Positions 12,401 to 22,356 of a DNA stretch of 64,000 nucleotides are shown piece after piece. Every line of letters begins with the position of its first letter. The stretch's first letter is position 1. Source of the DNA: Hermatobates lingyangjiaoensis. Taxonomy: Eukaryota; Arthropoda; Insecta; Hemiptera; Hermatobatidae. The notes below the pieces were generated by a model. It was not told where the DNA came from. It did not search any database and saw only the letters and a program-made list of their open reading frames with translations. Location of the stretch: positions 1,302,001 to 1,366,000 of the forward strand of contig JAPFBL010000002.1 of the NCBI GenBank assembly GCA_026182355.1, read 5' to 3'. The position numbers and the translations under genes are program-made.

Positions 12401-14372
12401 TAACTTGAAATAGTGCAAGTATCTTATAATACAGAAATCACAAAACAGTTTTAACAGTATTTTGAACAAAGAGAAAAAGCTGTTAGATTGATATTAATAA
12501 TTATTTGTTTATTCATCCGTGCAATGCCAGAGCAGGTTATTAGTTTATAATAGGGTAAAAGTCGTATGATTTCACCCCAACTCTGTAATTAGTGCTGCAC
12601 CAATATTAGCATTAACTGAAAAGAAAAATACAATTTTTCGTTTACAGGAAAGGCCCGTTTTACACATTAGAATTTTAACCCAAATTTGAATCTGAAAGAT
12701 TGTGATATTGGCCAAACAGTTTGACGGATCATTAAAATCAAACTCAAAAATAGCTTCCTATAGGAGAATGAGTTGTACAGTTTTTGGCGAAATTGTATCA
12801 TAGACAAAGTGGTACATTTTTGATCGTTTTATGAATTTAGAATTTTTTTTTCTTTGATAAGATATTGCCTATAATCTTGAAATTTCCTAGAAAAGGACTT
12901 AAAGTTTATGATAAAATTTCAAGAAAGTTCAATCACAAGAAAAGGCAAAATGAAAGGAAAAGTGTGAAGCTCAACTTGAAATAATTTCTACCTTCCTACA
13001 TGTAGGCTTTACTTGTATTAGCTTAGATATTTCTTTATTGTAATTTCTTTATCGAACAGTCGTGTTTGAAAACAGGAAAGTGGGAATTATAAGAAGCAAT
13101 AGAAAATATGTTCAGCTTCCAGATTTTTTGCTAATATAAAGATTCTATATTGAAACACAATTAATGATGTTAACCTCTTAACAATTAATCAGGACAATGT
13201 TGATTTCAAAGCATAAATTTCTATATAAATGCCTCCTTACTCCTTAATGAGCCGAACGAAAATCGTAATTTACAAATTCTAATCACATGATAATTTGTTT
13301 TCGAAATTTTATTGCCATAAAATTATGTAATAATAAGGTGTTTTAACTTAAGAACAAGTGGAAGAGTTGAGACTAACTGATGATAGTATTAGAAATGAAC
13401 CATGTCTTCAAGTAGTAATATGTAAATTGAGACTAAGTGTTTGAATGATCATGTCTATCAAGTATAAATGTAATTGTATGCAAGTACAGTTAAAAATACG
13501 ATTTTGTTAAATTATTAAATTTAAATTTGATTGCTAAAAAAAAACACAATATACTATAAATGATGGTTCTGATATATTCACCCTGTATATAGAATTTTTG
13601 CAATAGAAAATTGCAAAATTGTTTGTTTCAAACGAAATTAAAACATGAAACCAAATACCTCCATAATCTATCAAGAAAGAAAAACATTCTAGATGAATTG
13701 GTAAAGACATATTGAGAATGGGGGACCAATTTGAAAAATATTAAGCTTTTAGAAAAATTGGTCATAAAAACAATGAATAATAATGATGGATCAAAGAAAA
13801 TGATCCAACAGCAAGTAATTTATTTGTACAAAATCCAATCATTTGTCAGGTTCAAATTTTAAATGTGTAAATTAATAATACGTTAATAACATATATAACG
13901 TGAATTAACGTGATTTTTGTTTAGATTGCACTATTTAGAATATATGTATAAGATATTACATTATATTAAGTGTCAGATTTGCAAAATACATATGTGTGAC
14001 ATACACACATAATTCTTTATCTCAAATCAAATAATGACTGATATTCTGTATGTATGCTAACACGGCTACTTGTAGTAAAAGTTGATTGTAGACCACTCCT
14101 AATTTTGTGAACATTTGTTATTGTTTAGGATTGGTCAAATGAGTATCAATCAGGCTGCGATACATTACAATCTTCCTTACTCTTCGCTCTACGGTCGCTT
14201 TAAAAGGATCAAGTACGATGGAATGATGGTACAGAATGGCTCGCCCCCAGAGAGTGGTGAGGAGACGGGAGGGGGACAAGCTCTGTTGCAGCAGCCAGCT
14301 CAGATCATGCTGGTTCAGTACCAACAAGCGCCAACTCCTATACATATGTACACTCAGCCGACTACTACATGA
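317..14372 (+). CDS. psq: Pipsqueak-family transcription factor, C-terminal part (six exons)
   Basis: Pipsqueak is a nuclear DNA-binding protein of the BTB/POZ group; in Drosophila it binds GAGA-type sites and takes part in chromatin regulation. Here joining 317-408, 1050-1131, 2968-3258, 6914-7053, 9601-9740 and 14129-14372 gives 328 residues to a TGA stop. All five introns are GT-AG and every junction keeps frame (phases 0,1,1,0,2). Four tandem Psq helix-turn-helix repeats follow each other at about residues 72-117, 126-171, 181-226 and 233-276 of the visible part. Each starts near a (K/T)xW motif and carries A(L)xA(I/L/V)R, then a YGIPxxTLxxR-type recognition helix (YNLPYSSLYGR in repeat 4). 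A Gln/Pro-rich tail ends ...MYTQPTTT. Four tandem repeats are the hallmark of Pipsqueak itself, as opposed to single-Psq BTB proteins such as bab or ribbon. The protein is incomplete at the left edge of the window. Family call very sure. Confidence 0.96.
409..1049 (+). other. psq intron (641 bp)
   Basis: AT-rich intron bounded by GTAAGT and ttgtttcag. No gene or repeat recognised in it. Confidence 0.8.
1050..1131 (+). CDS. psq: psq exon (82 bp linker micro-exon)
   Basis: Reads TVVKEDQTMQTMMITPELLG then LIPSSQS and one further base. Acceptor ttgtttcag, donor GTATTA. The trailing G joins AT of the next exon to give Asp, so the phase (1) fits. A short hydrophobic MMITPELLGLIP patch lies just before the DNA-binding repeats. 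It could be skipped in some isoforms, because removing it would change frame only by one base; the junction logic argues that it is constitutive with these neighbours. Confidence 0.85.
1132..2967 (+). other. psq intron (1.84 kb)
   Basis: AT-rich intron ending in ttttgtttag. No gene, clear mobile element or RNA gene recognised. Confidence 0.8.
2968..3258 (+). CDS. psq: psq exon: Psq repeat 1 and first two-thirds of repeat 2
   Basis: Reads (D)NLNNNEENSPKPTKSWTQEDMDAALDALR..., continuing through YGIPSTTLWQRAHRLGID, a KKDGPA linker, then KSWTEDNLNVALDALRSGT to KASKAYG. Repeat 1 is whole in this exon. Repeat 2 is cut by the intron exactly before its IPSSTLY recognition helix. The reading frame runs on for 12 bases into the intron, so the true end is set by the donor GTATAT and by the continuation in the next exon. 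Confidence 0.95.
3985..3997 (+). repeat. Target-site duplication, left copy
   Basis: GATACAAACAACC occurs here and again, identical, at 5117-5129, directly bounding the GC-richer insert. A 13-bp exact repeat at both borders is what target-primed reverse transcription leaves. Confidence 0.8.
3998..5116 (-). mobile_element. Non-LTR-type retroelement insertion, internally deleted or non-autonomous
   Basis: About 1.1 kb, clearly GC-richer than its surroundings, flanked by exact 13-bp duplications. Read on the minus strand, the 5' end (at 5116) opens with a C-run, then an 8-bp hairpin (CCTTCACC / GGTGGAGG, 7-base loop, at 5082-5104) and a GGGGCTTAA motif. The 3' end (near 3998) is an A-rich ATGAATAAATCAAAACA tail. 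No long ORF for reverse transcriptase is present, so it is non-autonomous or internally deleted. Minus orientation is inferred from the A-rich tail and the 5' hairpin. Family not identified. Confidence 0.65.
4209..4745. repeat. Tandem duplication of a ~270-bp unit inside the insertion
   Basis: Two diverged copies, about 4209-4478 and 4479-4745. Each begins with a (C)GCC(A/T)GTTA(G/A)TCTCTAA box, continues with GTTACTTGATGA and a purine-rich stretch, and ends near a CCGCC/CCGCNT-rich part. Divergence is moderate, so the duplication predates the most recent mutations. Confidence 0.7.
5117..5129 (+). repeat. Target-site duplication, right copy
   Basis: Second exact copy of the 13-mer seen at 3985-3997. 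Confidence 0.8.
6241..6427. repeat. Foldback element (PLE-terminal-repeat family A)
   Basis: Inverted arms of about 70 bp (6241-6312 and 6359-6427) start with a CACGTGAAATAACAATCA-type end and meet at GACTAAGATCTTTCAAC. The spacer has a perfect 8-bp hairpin AACCCAAC-TAA-GTTGGGTT and, in the right half, a decayed GAAGACCGCTTGTTACGGTTGAAAG block. The same family recurs at 34682-34782 and 57650-57855. It lies in psq intron 3 and would be transcribed as a strong hairpin. Confidence 0.75.
6914..7053 (+). CDS. psq: psq exon: end of Psq repeat 2, first half of repeat 3
   Basis: Reads (G)IPSSTLYKIARREGIRLAAP then FNATPTTWNPDDLERALEAI and RSGQMT, followed by donor GTAAAT. Phase 1 in, phase 0 out. The intron again falls within a Psq repeat, between its first helices and its recognition helix. 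Confidence 0.95.
7054..9600 (+). other. psq intron (2.55 kb)
   Basis: AT-rich, bounded by GTAAAT and tgattag. It contains a C11 run near 8060 and GC-richer stretches of unknown origin near 7860-8170 and 8270-8430. A motif like AGCTTGTG...GATG near 8336-8385 recurs loosely at 8648 and 12697, probably old repeat debris. Confidence 0.7.
9601..9740 (+). CDS. psq: psq exon: end of repeat 3, first half of repeat 4
   Basis: Reads VQKAAADYGIPSGTLYGRCK, REGIGLTRNNPTPWSEQAMN, DALEAV and two bases of Arg. Acceptor attag at 9600, donor GTTGGC. It has the same length (140 bp) and the same cut inside the repeat as the preceding exon, pointing to exon-repeat duplication. Confidence 0.95.
9741..14128 (+). 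other. psq intron (4.39 kb)
   Basis: Last and longest psq intron, ending ttgtttag. AT-rich. It contains two related copies of a dispersed repeat (11890-12020 and 12310-12460) described separately. No gene recognised. Confidence 0.8.
11890..12460 (+). repeat. Two direct copies of an unclassified dispersed repeat
   Basis: Copies at about 11890-12020 and 12310-12460 share TATCTATCAGTATGAGT, TTTTAATTGATTGTTTAATT, CTGATAAATT, ACTTGAAATA and CAGAAAT(T/C)ACAAAACA. More distant relatives lie at about 44395-44620 and 55725-55930 (CCGATTCACTTGAA and AGAAATTACAAAACAG segments). No coding capacity was seen and the class is unknown. Confidence 0.6.
14129..14372 (+). CDS. psq: psq terminal exon: end of repeat 4 and Gln-rich tail
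   Basis: Reads (R)IGQMSINQAAIHYNLPYSSL, YGRFKRIKYDG, a Ser/Gly/Glu linker, then a Gln/Pro-rich tail ending YTQPTTT and TGA. Acceptor ttgtttag. The clear rise in GC over the flanking DNA fits coding sequence. Repeat 4 differs from the others in having YNLPYSSLY in place of YGIPxxTLY, as I remember for the fourth repeat of Drosophila Pipsqueak. Confidence 0.95.
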
Positions 14373-16803
14373 GTCATGCATCAACCACCGCAGCACCTCT
14401 TCATCTCTTAGCTGCCAGTGGTTGACGAATAATTCTGTTCGGCTGTGAATATCCTCCCTTAATAACTCTTACTTGCTCACTTTATTTATTGAAAATTTAA
14501 ATTTAGAGTAGATAACTTTTTGTTTTAAGATATACCATAGCAAATTAATCCTTCAGACAGAACGATCAATGTTTTTTAATCACTTTTAAGTTCAATTTAA
14601 TAATAGCATTCTTTAATTAAATGTAAATTACTTACTATAACACATTTCTTGTCTTTATCTTACATTATTGCCGAACTTTCATTCTAAAAAAATCTTAAAA
14701 ATAACAACTCTTTCAATGACCCTATTTTTTCTGTATTTCATAACAATATTAATTGGGTTCACAAAATCAAAGACAAAAGCGTTTTCCATGAAGAATTATT
14801 GCAGTGCAAATTTTTATATCGTTATCACTGATAGTAGTATATAAACTTGAAAATTCTGATGGATTTCGAAAGTACGAACATAGTTGCAATGTAAGAGATT
14901 TCTTCCTTTCGTGAATTCCAACAAACGAATTACGTGAAATCGTTTAATAAACTTTGAGGATGTTGTATAAAACAAAAAAAAAATTAAAAAACCAGTGGTA
15001 TTTGAAACAAAACTAATTTGTTTTTTTTTATATTTTGTTAAAAAATATAAATATCATATTTTTGAAATGATTTTTAAAATAAAATATGCGTGAATGGAAT
15101 GAAATTTTAGATTTGGGGTTGCCATTGTTTAATCCATAAAAAAAACCTGAATATTTTGAATTGTATACAACTAATTAGAATATAATTTTAAAATTATTTA
15201 TTATAAGAATTTTGACGAAATTCTTTACCGTTTGTTAGAATGAACCATTGTAATTTTAGGAGTTAATATTACTTAAATGGATGCAGTTGTCATTTTAATT
15301 ATTAATTCTGTGATATAATGTATGTGGACCTGCAAAGTATGGTCGTAGATTAAATGAATTGACTCAAACAGTGGAAACAAATTCTTTTACATAGTTATTA
15401 GTTTGATTTTAGCTCTCGACTGACTACTTTTATTCCATCCAGTATTAAAATTTATATCGTTTTCCTGACAGTTTTTTTATTATGTAATGTATTTTTTCAG
15501 TTATTTCCTTTTTATTAAAATCATCACTTTTTTCACATTCCTTTCAAATTAGGCTTTTTGACTAATAATCTTGAATAAATCAACAAATAGGGTTATGGTA
15601 GTTAAAGAGATATGAAGTTTGTGTGAAACCAAGTAATAATTTTGCTTAATTCAAAAAAAAAAAAAAATAATTTATCATTACGGCTCCTTCGATCGTTATT
15701 CCAACAGCGTTAATCTGAGCAACAAATGCAAGTTTCATAACAGTATAAACAGAATGTGTTAAATTTTTAAACAGACAACGATAAGATATAATTATTAAAA
15801 TATGAATGTAAAATATTTACATCAAATTTTGTACCACTTAATCAGATTTGTTGTGTTAAATGTTCAATTATAGCTGAAGCTGATATAATTCAAAGTTAAA
15901 CATTTTTCTCTAACTTTAGATGGATATTACGATTTTCTATTAGTTTCACAAAGTAGCACATTTCGCATAAAAATAAAACATGTATATTTTTTTAATAAAT
16001 ATTTTTGTTCAAAATCCCTGCATTGATGTATATTTGTAATGTCAGCAGTTCATTACACTGTGTATAATTATAGTGTATTTGTGAATAAGTACAACCATTT
16101 TTGATAAGTCAATTTATAATTAGTTTTGTTTATAAGGTTAAATTTAATTTTAAAAAAGAATTTATGCAGTTTACTGTTTTTAACCCATTGTAACTTGTTT
16201 CCATTTAGATTTCTATTTCAATGTTAACATTTGCAATTAATAATTAATTTAATTCTAGTAGAGCATTCATATTTTGTATGTTTTTAGAGATTTATGCATT
16301 CATATTATAATTGTATGGATGTTGAATATGGTTTTTTTCTAGTCCCATTTCATTCGAATAAGTTTACATTAATTTTCTTTTATAATTAATATTATTTAAA
16401 TAATTATTAGAATTATTATTTATTTTCCTCGTAATACTTAATACTACGTGCTTATAGTACGTCTGAGGAATATTCCTAGTTATGATCGTTAAGGATAATT
16501 CAGTGGTGTGGGGAAACCCAGTGTGCCATCTGCTCATATATCTGGGTCATTTTCGAATAAATGGGGGTTAATGTCGTCAAGGAAGGAAGTGGATATACTA
16601 AACAAAAATAAATATTTGTTCGATGAGAAATACAATTCAGTTCATCTTCTGTATTGCAATCTGAAATTTGTCAAATTAATTTTTATGAGCAGAATGACAA
16701 AATTATGGGTGCAGCGAAAAAATAGCAGTTTATTATATAAAATTATCGTCAGTGACATAATTTTTATTGATCATTTAGCATTGAATTACGTTTTATTCAG
16801 CAT
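14373..16803 (+). other. Probable psq 3' UTR and convergent intergenic DNA
   Basis: AT-rich sequence after the psq stop. Candidate poly(A) signals AATAAA occur at 14946-14951 and 15574-15579. The transcript end cannot be fixed without RNA data. A 144-codon open frame at 16508-16942 has no recognisable domain and runs into an inverted-repeat arm, so it is probably chance. Confidence 0.5.
14946..14951 (+). terminator. Candidate psq polyadenylation signal
   Basis: First AATAAA downstream of the psq stop codon (574 bases after it), followed by a T/G-containing stretch. Such hexamers are frequent by chance at this base composition. Confidence 0.3.
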
Positions 16804-18479
16804 AGATTTGCTGAATAAGCTAAGAACTAGTTTGGACAATGCCATTGAAGGAGATAGTAGTTTTTCGTACTTATATAAAGACAGACATATATCATACAAA
16901 AATATCATATACAATATTCTCGTGAAAATAAATAAAAAATAAAAGTTTTTTCAGCAATTTTATTATTTTTACTTCAAGTTTTCTTTTTTAAACAGGTACT
17001 GTGTTCTCCTAAATCAAAATAGGTGTTCCCATAAAAATAAAACAGTTTATTTTATGTAAGTATATATTAAATGATCTGTATGACATAGAAAAAGATTCAA
17101 TCTTTCTGGTTTATGGGTTTAAATTTAAGGTTTGCTATCAAACTCAGAAACAAATAAAATTCTGATTTGTTGTTTCATCAGTGGAGATTAAACTGATTGA
17201 TTTAAGTTTGGCAATCAAACAAAATAAATTTATTGCTGATAAATATTACGAACTTTAGATAAACTTTGGGGAATTGTTTTCATTCTTTTGACTTCTAATT
17301 GAAAAATTAATTATAAGTTAACTATTGGCAAATATAAATTACCTATTAATTCGTTATGCATAAAATAGTTTAAAAACATAAGAAATTCAAGTGCTTTAAC
17401 ATTACTTAATTCAAACATTTTAAAATATTGAAAAATAAGTAGATGTATTTTTTTTTAACTTTAGGATTACTTTTTGGGAGTGATAATTATTAAATTTGTT
17501 GCTGTATATTGTGTATGTTTTTTTATGACTTTTTAATAAATGATATTTTAAATCAGTCATCAGTAAATAAGTGAGTAAATATGGCATGATAAATACTGGT
17601 TATAATGAGGACATATCAAGATATCTATTGATTGAGGTATGTGAGCGTGTGTATTTGTTGGAAAGGGATTGGTTAAAAAACTAATTTAAAAGATGCATTT
17701 CATGTTTTCGAGCGGAACTTTATATAGGAAAATTACGCGAACAAATATTCTTTTTTTGCGCAAAGAGGAACTAGAAGAAATGAGCATTCTAGCTAATGTA
17801 CAGTAGATGGTTTGGTTGAATTCTAATTCCTATGCAGTTAGCCCAGGAAAGCTTTAGGAGTGTTTTGCATATACTGAGGTTATTATGATTTAAATTATTT
17901 ATATGGGAAACCATCGTAGGTCGTAAGATGACCTTGGAGTTGTTGGAGCGCTTTCGGACGTTGTCCATCTTAGATCGCAACTAACATAGGTTAGTTTCCG
18001 ACAACGTCCGAAAGCGAAAACAACTCCAAGATCATCTTAAGAGGTACGACTGTTTCCCATACTAATGATATAAATTAAATCAATCAGTTTAATCTCCACT
18101 GATGAAACAACAAATCAGAATTTTATTTGTTTCTGAGTTTGACAGCATACCTTAGATTTATACCCATAAACCAGAAAGATTGAATATTTTTCTATGTCAT
18201 ACAGATCATTTAATATATACTTACATAAAATAAACTGTTTTATTTTTATGGGAGCACCTATTTTGATTTAGGAGAACACAGTATCTGTTTAAAAAAGAAA
18301 ACTTGAAGTAATAAATAATAAAATTGCTGAAATAACTTTTATTTTTTATTTATTTTCACGAGAATATTGTATATGTTATTTTTGTATGATATATGTCTGT
18401 CTTTAGATAATTCAACGAAAAACGACTATCTCCTTCAATGGCATTATCCAAACCATTTCTTTGCTTATTCAGCAAATCT
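16804..18479. repeat. Large inverted repeat, arms ~400 bp, 0.87-kb spacer
   Basis: Left arm 16804-17205 and right arm 18075-18479 are reverse complements, with scattered substitutions and small indels. The outer end reads AGATTTGCTGAATAAGC; the inner end reads CTGATTGATTTAA. The spacer holds a second, nested foldback at 17902-18060. The arms have no coding potential beyond chance frames. Either a foldback/MITE-like element with long terminal inverted repeats, or an inverted duplication of one element. Confidence 0.75.
17902..18060. repeat. Nested foldback (PLE-like terminal family C)
   Basis: Arms of about 60 bp: TATGGGAAACC(A)TCGTA... with CTTGGAGTTGTTGGAGCG, CTTTCGGACGTTGTC and its inverse. 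The minus strand of the left arm reads AAGATGGACAACGTCCGAAAGCG, a hairpin followed by GAAA. The same family forms the foldback at 25321-25809, including matching outer flanks (CTGAGGTTATTATGATTTAA). Confidence 0.7.
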
Positions 18480-21400
18480 TAAATTTCAAGTCTAGAAATG
18501 AACATGGTCTGTTTTTATCTAATTCATTCTTTTGTGTCCTTTATAAGAGAATTGTGTTATTAACAATTTTAGTACTCAATAAAAAGAAATTATACCACAT
18601 GCTTCTTATTAAAAATGAGGTTCATATTTAACGTTAGGTTTGATTTAACCACGTTAGGTTCATATTTAAAATGAGGATCTCCTAAAAAAGTTGTATACAG
18701 TCACAGCAAATTGTCTTTATTGTTGACATGAATGAATAATTTTGTCCTTATTACATCATACAATTAACATGGGAGAAAACAGAATGTTGCTGGTAACCAT
18801 CTATGGCACAGGCCCAAGGAGTGCTGAATCTATCAAGGACTTAACAAAAATATATATCCACAATTATTATGCATTCCAAGGCACTAACATGAAAAACATC
18901 AACATGAGTAATCTTACAGTAAATATATGTTAATACTTCTCATAACATTCACAGTAACAACTATCCTTCATAATCTTTTCTAAGGCACTTAAAACATAAT
19001 TTTTTTTACATCTAATTATAGCATAAACCATTTCAAGTAAAAAAAAATTAAACATTTATTGTATGTTCTTTATTTATTTAAATGTATATTGATCATAGCC
19101 AGTGCCTACTTAAGACATAGCTCTCAGCATTTTGCCAGTCCTATAAAAATATTCTCATATTTATAACATTATCATTATTTTTCTCAGATCGTAATTCAAC
19201 ATTTAAAGTAAGTCTATGATTCAAGTCAGGATAAATATTTGTACATGTTGTTCTTATAGTAATAATTCAAAGTGCATTCTTTTTTAAAAAAAAATATTCC
19301 TTTCCTCAAAATGTTTTCAAAATAACACTATGTCTTTGTAGACACATTAATATTAAAATATTTTCCCAGATTGTAAACTGAAGGTTACTTAATTCTAAAA
19401 TACATTTTAAACATTCCAATATTTTATTTTATTTCCATCTTAAAGAAATTTAATCCATTACTATTTTTAAACCTAATTTTTCTAGGTAGTTGATTAATTG
19501 GCTGGGAATATATTAATAGCATAAAACATACAATTATAAGAATTTATCATTTAAAACGATCAACACATTAGAAAAAGTAAAAAATTCAAATTAGTAAACT
19601 TACTATAATATTATTTAGTATAATTCAATAAAATGTTCATTTATTATATTATCTACAAAATAAATATTAAGATTATTTCCTGAAAGAAATATTGTTAATT
19701 AAAATCGAAAAGTTTTTAGGAAAAAGTTGGTCAAAGCGTTTGTTTAAAATAAATTAGTTTTTGTTTTGTATAATTTTATTCTTTTGGCACAAAGTTTGCT
19801 TGTAATATTCTTTTTTTTTCAACCATTTTGAGGAAAGAAAGAGAATCTAACTTAACTGAATAGAAAGTAATTCTATTTAGTTAAGTTTGAAGTATATTTG
19901 ATTGATGTTTATTGAGCCTTTGTTTTATTTAAAAAAAACATCCCCAGTTCCCAGTGATATAAGTTTTGAAATAATTATGGCCTATAATTTTGCTTTTATG
20001 AACAAGTATTTATCCTAACAAAAAACAAAAAAAAATAATCAGCCTTTACAAAAATTATCAAATACAGACAATTTTCATTTTCATTCCAATTTAATATTAG
20101 ATATACAGTCATTACATTTAAACTATTCTCAGAAAATATTTTCCTACTTATTTTTAAAAATCTGTTAGACATTTATTGAGAGAACAAACCAAATATAATT
20201 AAAATATTCAATTCAAAAGGAAGGATGTCTTAATAAATTCAGAGATCAAAATAGTAAAATCTAAAAATATATATTTTTGGTACATATTTCTATGAGCCAC
20301 TAATAATTATACAAAAAAATATATATACTAGTTAGGAGGCAGTCAACTTTAGGAGACTAGTGAATACATGCAAACATGTAAGACATTACACCACCTCAAG
20401 GGAATAAAATCATCATACGGTTTTATGAATTAATTTAATTTTTTTGTTTTGACCTTTTCAGACGAAGAGAATTTAAATTTTAAACGTAAACTACTATTTT
20501 AATTAAAAGAGCACCATTAAAATAAAATGTTGACATCGTTCCTAGATATGTGACTATACAGTTGTCTTAAGAACAGTTAAAAAGTATTTACAAACTTATT
20601 TAACCATTAACATATTATTCATGGGACTTCAATTTCCCAGAACTTAATGACCTATTCGTAATCTATAGCATACTAAAAAAAAAATATATATATATATATA
20701 TATAAAATGAACATAACATTTTAATCAAAAAACAAACAAAAAAATGTTTTAAAGCAATAAGTCATTTTTGAAATTGCACAATTACCCATTTAGAGATATA
20801 TTATTGAATTACATTAAAAGATCGTGCAGAAAAAATTTAACAGAAACATAATACATAGAATTTTTAGAAATTGAAAAAGAATTATGGCGATACCAAGGCA
20901 AATTTGTACATATAATATTTACAACTTTAAAACATCATTTAAACAACAGGCAAGAATTTATACATAATTATTGTAACTTTTTTCAAATTTTGCAATTTCC
21001 TATCAGGAAATGCAGTAATTGTTACAAGTTGTTGGCAATTTTTTTAAGAGCCAGTTGAAATAATTTGATAAAAACTATAGAGACCTCTCTATCAGACTCC
21101 TTATTTTACAGGTTTGAAATAGAGGTTCAAATATCTTAACTCTTGGTTCAAGTATACTGGTCATATATACTCACCAGTACTTAAGTGTACAGGTCGATAT
21201 TTAAAATACACTTGGTTAAGTAATATTTAAACCCAAAAAGTATTACGAACTTAACATTTCTATTGCGAACTTAATTATACGATTCTATTAGTATTTGCAT
21301 TTCATTGATTGGGTAAGGTGATTGAATACTTTGACATATTAAGTTGCTCATATTTAATTTCATTAAATGAAAAATTAAAAGTAATTTAAAATAACCAAGT

Positions 21401-22080
21401 CTATTAACCGTACACTTTTACATCTTTTGTCTTTTACAGTTTCATGTTTATCATCAATTAAGAGAATTTTAATGTGCCATTTATATTTTTAATAAATTTT
21501 ATCTTGGAGATTTTGAAAATAACTTTAATGAATGATAAGAAAAAATAAAAATGATAGTTTTAATATGATTAAAATAACTTTGTTCACTTTTGTTAAATGA
21601 AAAAAAAAATACGTAGATATTTACAATCATCAAAGTTGGTCATATAGAAAACAGCAACATAAGATGTTTAGCAACTTACAAAAATATGTTTCTTATTAAT
21701 CTTTATTAATTTTTTTTCATTCATGAAACTGAGATTTGGGGACTGTGGATACAAATGGACGTTGTTCTACTGCAGAGGTTGGTATATAATAAATCACAAC
21801 TATTTAAGTCTGTTTTGTACCATATATTAACGCAACCGTGCTGGACTTGTTTCGTTTCTGACTCAGTCCATCTTCATAAGATGTTGACAATGGACTAGAT
21901 TAGAAACTAGCAGAGGAATGATAGAAAATATACGAGAGGTAAAATGGACGTAAAGAGTAATGATTTACTTTATAGAATCAGTTTTTGAAGCATGGACTGT
22001 TATAGGAGTCCAAGAGATTGAAAGTCCGAGAGGGTAAGAATGATTTATTTAGTCATGAGCACTAGCATCTCGGGCAGTGC
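18480..22080 (-). other. AT-rich region, possible long Atx-1 3' UTR and intergenic DNA
   Basis: No gene recognised. It lies downstream of the Atx-1 stop on the minus strand. Minus-strand AATAAA candidates include 22043-22048 and 21702-21707. It holds an (AT)n tract at 20684-20704. How far the 3' UTR extends is unknown. Confidence 0.4.
20684..20704. repeat. (AT)n microsatellite
   Basis: About ten AT units following an A-run. Confidence 0.9.
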
Positions 22081-22356
22081 TCATGGTGGTAGAGGGAGCG
22101 TTCTGAGAGCTTGAGGAGTGGCTTGTGATGGAGGAACTGACGAAACAGGGGGTTCAGGTAGTTCATCCGGTGCTGACCATCTCCTCTTACGATCTTGACT
22201 TGACGTCCTCCGAGGACTGAGGCTGACACAAACGTCTCCAACCTGTAGGCGAGAGCACTTGAGACCGTATTTGTCGAGGGTCCGTTCGGGGCAACATGAA
22301 GCCCACGTTTCTCCCAGTACGAAGAATGGCTGCTCTACAGAGGATTCGTATTCCAC
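22081..22356 (-). CDS. Atx-1: Ataxin-1 homologue, last coding exon (AXH C-terminal half and RKRRWSAP tail)
   Basis: Ataxin-1 is a nuclear/cytoplasmic regulator that binds the repressor Capicua and RNA through its AXH domain. The exon follows a clean minus-strand acceptor (T10 then AG at 22357-22358) and encodes 91 residues to TGA. Residues 1-47 match the second half of an AXH domain: VEQPFFVLGETWASCCPERT, then KCSRLQVGDVCVSLSP. Residues 56-63 read RKRRWSAP, which matches the C-terminal motif of human ATXN1. In the human protein that motif combines a nuclear localisation signal, a UHM-ligand motif and the serine (S776) bound by 14-3-3 when phosphorylated. A Pro/Ser-rich tail ends LPLPP. The GTG at 22354-22356 is an internal Val codon after the splice site, not a start. 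The first AXH half and the N terminus are not found in the window. Transcribed toward psq. Confidence 0.93.
   Translation of the reverse strand: MEYESSVEQPFFVLGETWASCCPERTLDKYGLKCSRLQVGDVCVSLSPRRTSSQDRKRRWSAPDELPEPPVSSVPPSQATPQALRTLPLPP

Noticed and set aside
16508..16942. 144-codon plus-strand open frame, the longest in the window
   Set aside because: No domain, composition typical of AT-rich chance frames, and its 3' third lies in an inverted-repeat arm whose mirror copy has the frame broken.
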